This document shows, in pieces, positions 14,322 to 15,459 of a DNA stretch of 15,459 nucleotides; the first letter of the stretch is position 1, and each line of letters opens with the position of its first letter. The position numbers were made by a program, and so were the translations under genes. Where the stretch lies: NCBI GenBank assembly GCA_044238735.1, contig JBIICS010000067.1, forward strand, positions 1 through 15,459. Direction: 5' to 3'. Source of the DNA: JBIICS01 sp044238735 (GTDB lineage Bacteria > Bacteroidota > Bacteroidia > UBA4408). The notes beneath the pieces are model-generated. The model worked only from the letters and a program-made list of their open reading frames with translations. It was not told the origin of the DNA and ran no database searches.

Positions 14322-15459
14322 TTATTTAGATAAAATCTTAAATTCAGTCCTTCTGTTTTCCTGACGACCCTCTTCGGTATCGTTTGAAGCAATTGGCTGG
14401 GTAAGGCCATAACCTTTAAATTCCAGCCTACCACTGTTTACCCCTTTACTCACCAAGTAGTCAACAACAGATTTAGAACGGCTTTCAGATAATTTTTGAT
14501 TGTATTCTGCTGAACCTTTATTATCTGTATGTCCGGAAATTTCAATTCTCATATTCGGAACATCGTTCAATAATTTGATAAGTCGCTCAAGCTCTGCAGT
14601 AGATTCGGGCCGAAGTGTTGATTTGTTAAAGTCGAAGAAAATATTTTTAAGTACAATTTTAGTTCCAACCGATACATTTTTAAGCGCAATATCTTTGGTT
14701 ACTTCCTGATAATCGGCGTTGGCCGGTAAATCAAAATTTTCGGAATGAAATAAATAATTATCTGCCTTTACAGATATTCCATAATTTTTACCTGAAGGCA
14801 AAGAAACCAGATATTTACCGGTTGCACTATTTGATTTAAAGGTGGCCAATACTTCATTCTTTACATTATCAATTAGTTCAATAGTTGCCTCCAATGGCTT
14901 ATTGGTAAACGCATCTGTAATAATGCCCTTTAATAAGGTAATTTGAGGGCCTTTAATTTCCACTGCCTGTTTAACAGAGGTCTCCTTAACAGGAGCTGTT
15001 ACACTAGCCAAAAGATTATCTTCGGTACTTAATAAAGGTTCTTTTTCTGCACCCAAAAACGTAATCATATAGATATCCTTTTCTCCCACCCCACCTTTAT
15101 GAGCAGCCGCATAATACCCTCTACGTCCGCTTGCAGATAAAACAAAGAAAACATCATCATCCGCATCATTTATTGGATAACCAATATTTTCGGGTGTTGA
15201 CCAAATACCATTTTCTAGCACAGTTTTAAAAATATCGTATCCACCCATGGTATTATGACCTTTAGAACTAAAATATAACGTTTTGCCATCAGGCATCATA
15301 AATACCCCATCCTCATCGTATTGGGTATTTATTCCAGGCCCCATGTTAATTGCCTTTCCCCATTTTCCTTTTTCGTTTTTAGTACAATAATAAATATCAT
15401 GTCCGCCCAATCCATCTTCCCTGTTGCTAACAAAATAAACCGTTTTACCATCGTAAGAC
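14322..15459 (-). CDS. PD40-repeat / OmpA-domain outer membrane protein, C-terminal part (5' end outside window)
   Basis: The frame is open to the right edge, so only the last 378 residues are visible. The left-out start is not the TTG at 15410: in-frame codons upstream of it read YDGKTVYFVSNREDG, part of another PD40 repeat. The visible part carries WD40-like PD40 units (GKTLYFSSKGHNTMGGYDIF and equivalents), which likely form a beta-propeller. A short Thr/Lys-rich linker follows, then a carboxypeptidase-regulatory-like beta domain (LKGIITDAFTNKPLEATIEL and on). The last ~115 residues are an OmpA-type peptidoglycan-binding domain with IFFDFNKSTLRPES, ISGHTDNKGSAEYNQKLSESR (split here only by description) and the NRRTEFKI end. 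Similar proteins in Bacteroidota anchor to the cell wall beneath the outer membrane, and some accompany type IX secretion or gliding; that assignment cannot be made without the missing part. mnmD follows after two bases. Confidence 0.92.
   Translation of the reverse strand, partial: SYDGKTVYFVSNREDGLGGHDIYYCTKNEKGKWGKAINMGPGINTQYDEDGVFMMPDGKTLYFSSKGHNTMGGYDIFKTVLENGIWSTPENIGYPINDADDDVFFVLSASGRRGYYAAAHKGGVGEKDIYMITFLGAEKEPLLSTEDNLLASVTAPVKETSVKQAVEIKGPQITLLKGIITDAFTNKPLEATIELIDNVKNEVLATFKSNSATGKYLVSLPSGKNYGISVKADNYLFHSENFDLPANADYQEVTKDIALKNVSVGTKIVLKNIFFDFNKSTLRPESTAELERLIKLLNDVPNMRIEISGHTDNKGSAEYNQKLSESRSKSVVDYLVSKGVNSGRLEFKGYGLTQPIASNDTEEGRQENRRTEFKILSK

Noticed and set aside
14322..15410. 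A complete OmpA-family gene starting with TTG at 15410.
   Set aside because: In-frame codons continue to the window edge and encode another PD40 repeat, so the gene is truncated by the window, not short.

Overview
The window looks like AT-rich chromosomal DNA from a member of the Bacteroidota. Four features point there: a secreted carboxypeptidase ending in a type IX secretion (Por) sorting domain, a GWxTD-family lipoprotein, a PD40/OmpA surface protein, and two promoter-like sites with the Bacteroidota -7 element TAnnTTTG. No Shine-Dalgarno sequence was needed to choose any start. Genus cannot be called. No phage, transposase, CRISPR or resistance gene is visible; the content is mostly housekeeping and cell-envelope genes.

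Left part (1-1806, + strand): the 3' end of an iron-sulfur bacterial photolyase/cryptochrome gene, then a complete DASH-type cryptochrome/photolyase. A strong hairpin terminator is shared with the convergent gene that follows. Next, on the minus strand (1823-3828), is a DEAD-box RNA helicase with a DbpA-type RNA-binding domain, a disordered Gly/Ser/Arg tail, a good promoter and a structured leader of about 115 nt. The 385-base gap upstream of it (3677-4061) has no gene but holds several inverted repeats. Beyond it, on the minus strand, is a secreted M14 zinc carboxypeptidase (4062-6440).

Centre (6638-10796): a tight + strand cluster of rmuC, a GWxTD lipoprotein gene (overlapping rmuC by 14 bases) and rlmB (one base after it). 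It faces a single-domain RluA-family pseudouridine synthase gene on the minus strand that starts with GTG.

Right part (10923-15459, minus strand): tRNA-Arg(CCT) with its own -7 element and terminator. Upstream of it is a translationally coupled three-gene ABC exporter operon (ATPase, permease, secreted LolA-like protein). Upstream of that, mnmD follows the 3' part of a PD40-repeat/OmpA-domain gene that runs off the window.

Themes are light-driven DNA repair, DNA maintenance (RmuC), RNA modification and remodelling (RlmB, RluA family, MnmD, helicase), and envelope functions. I found no convincing new system. The best leads are the ABC exporter with an E in place of the Q-loop glutamine and a coupled LolA-like partner, the GWxTD lipoprotein between rmuC and rlmB, and the structured control region upstream of the helicase.
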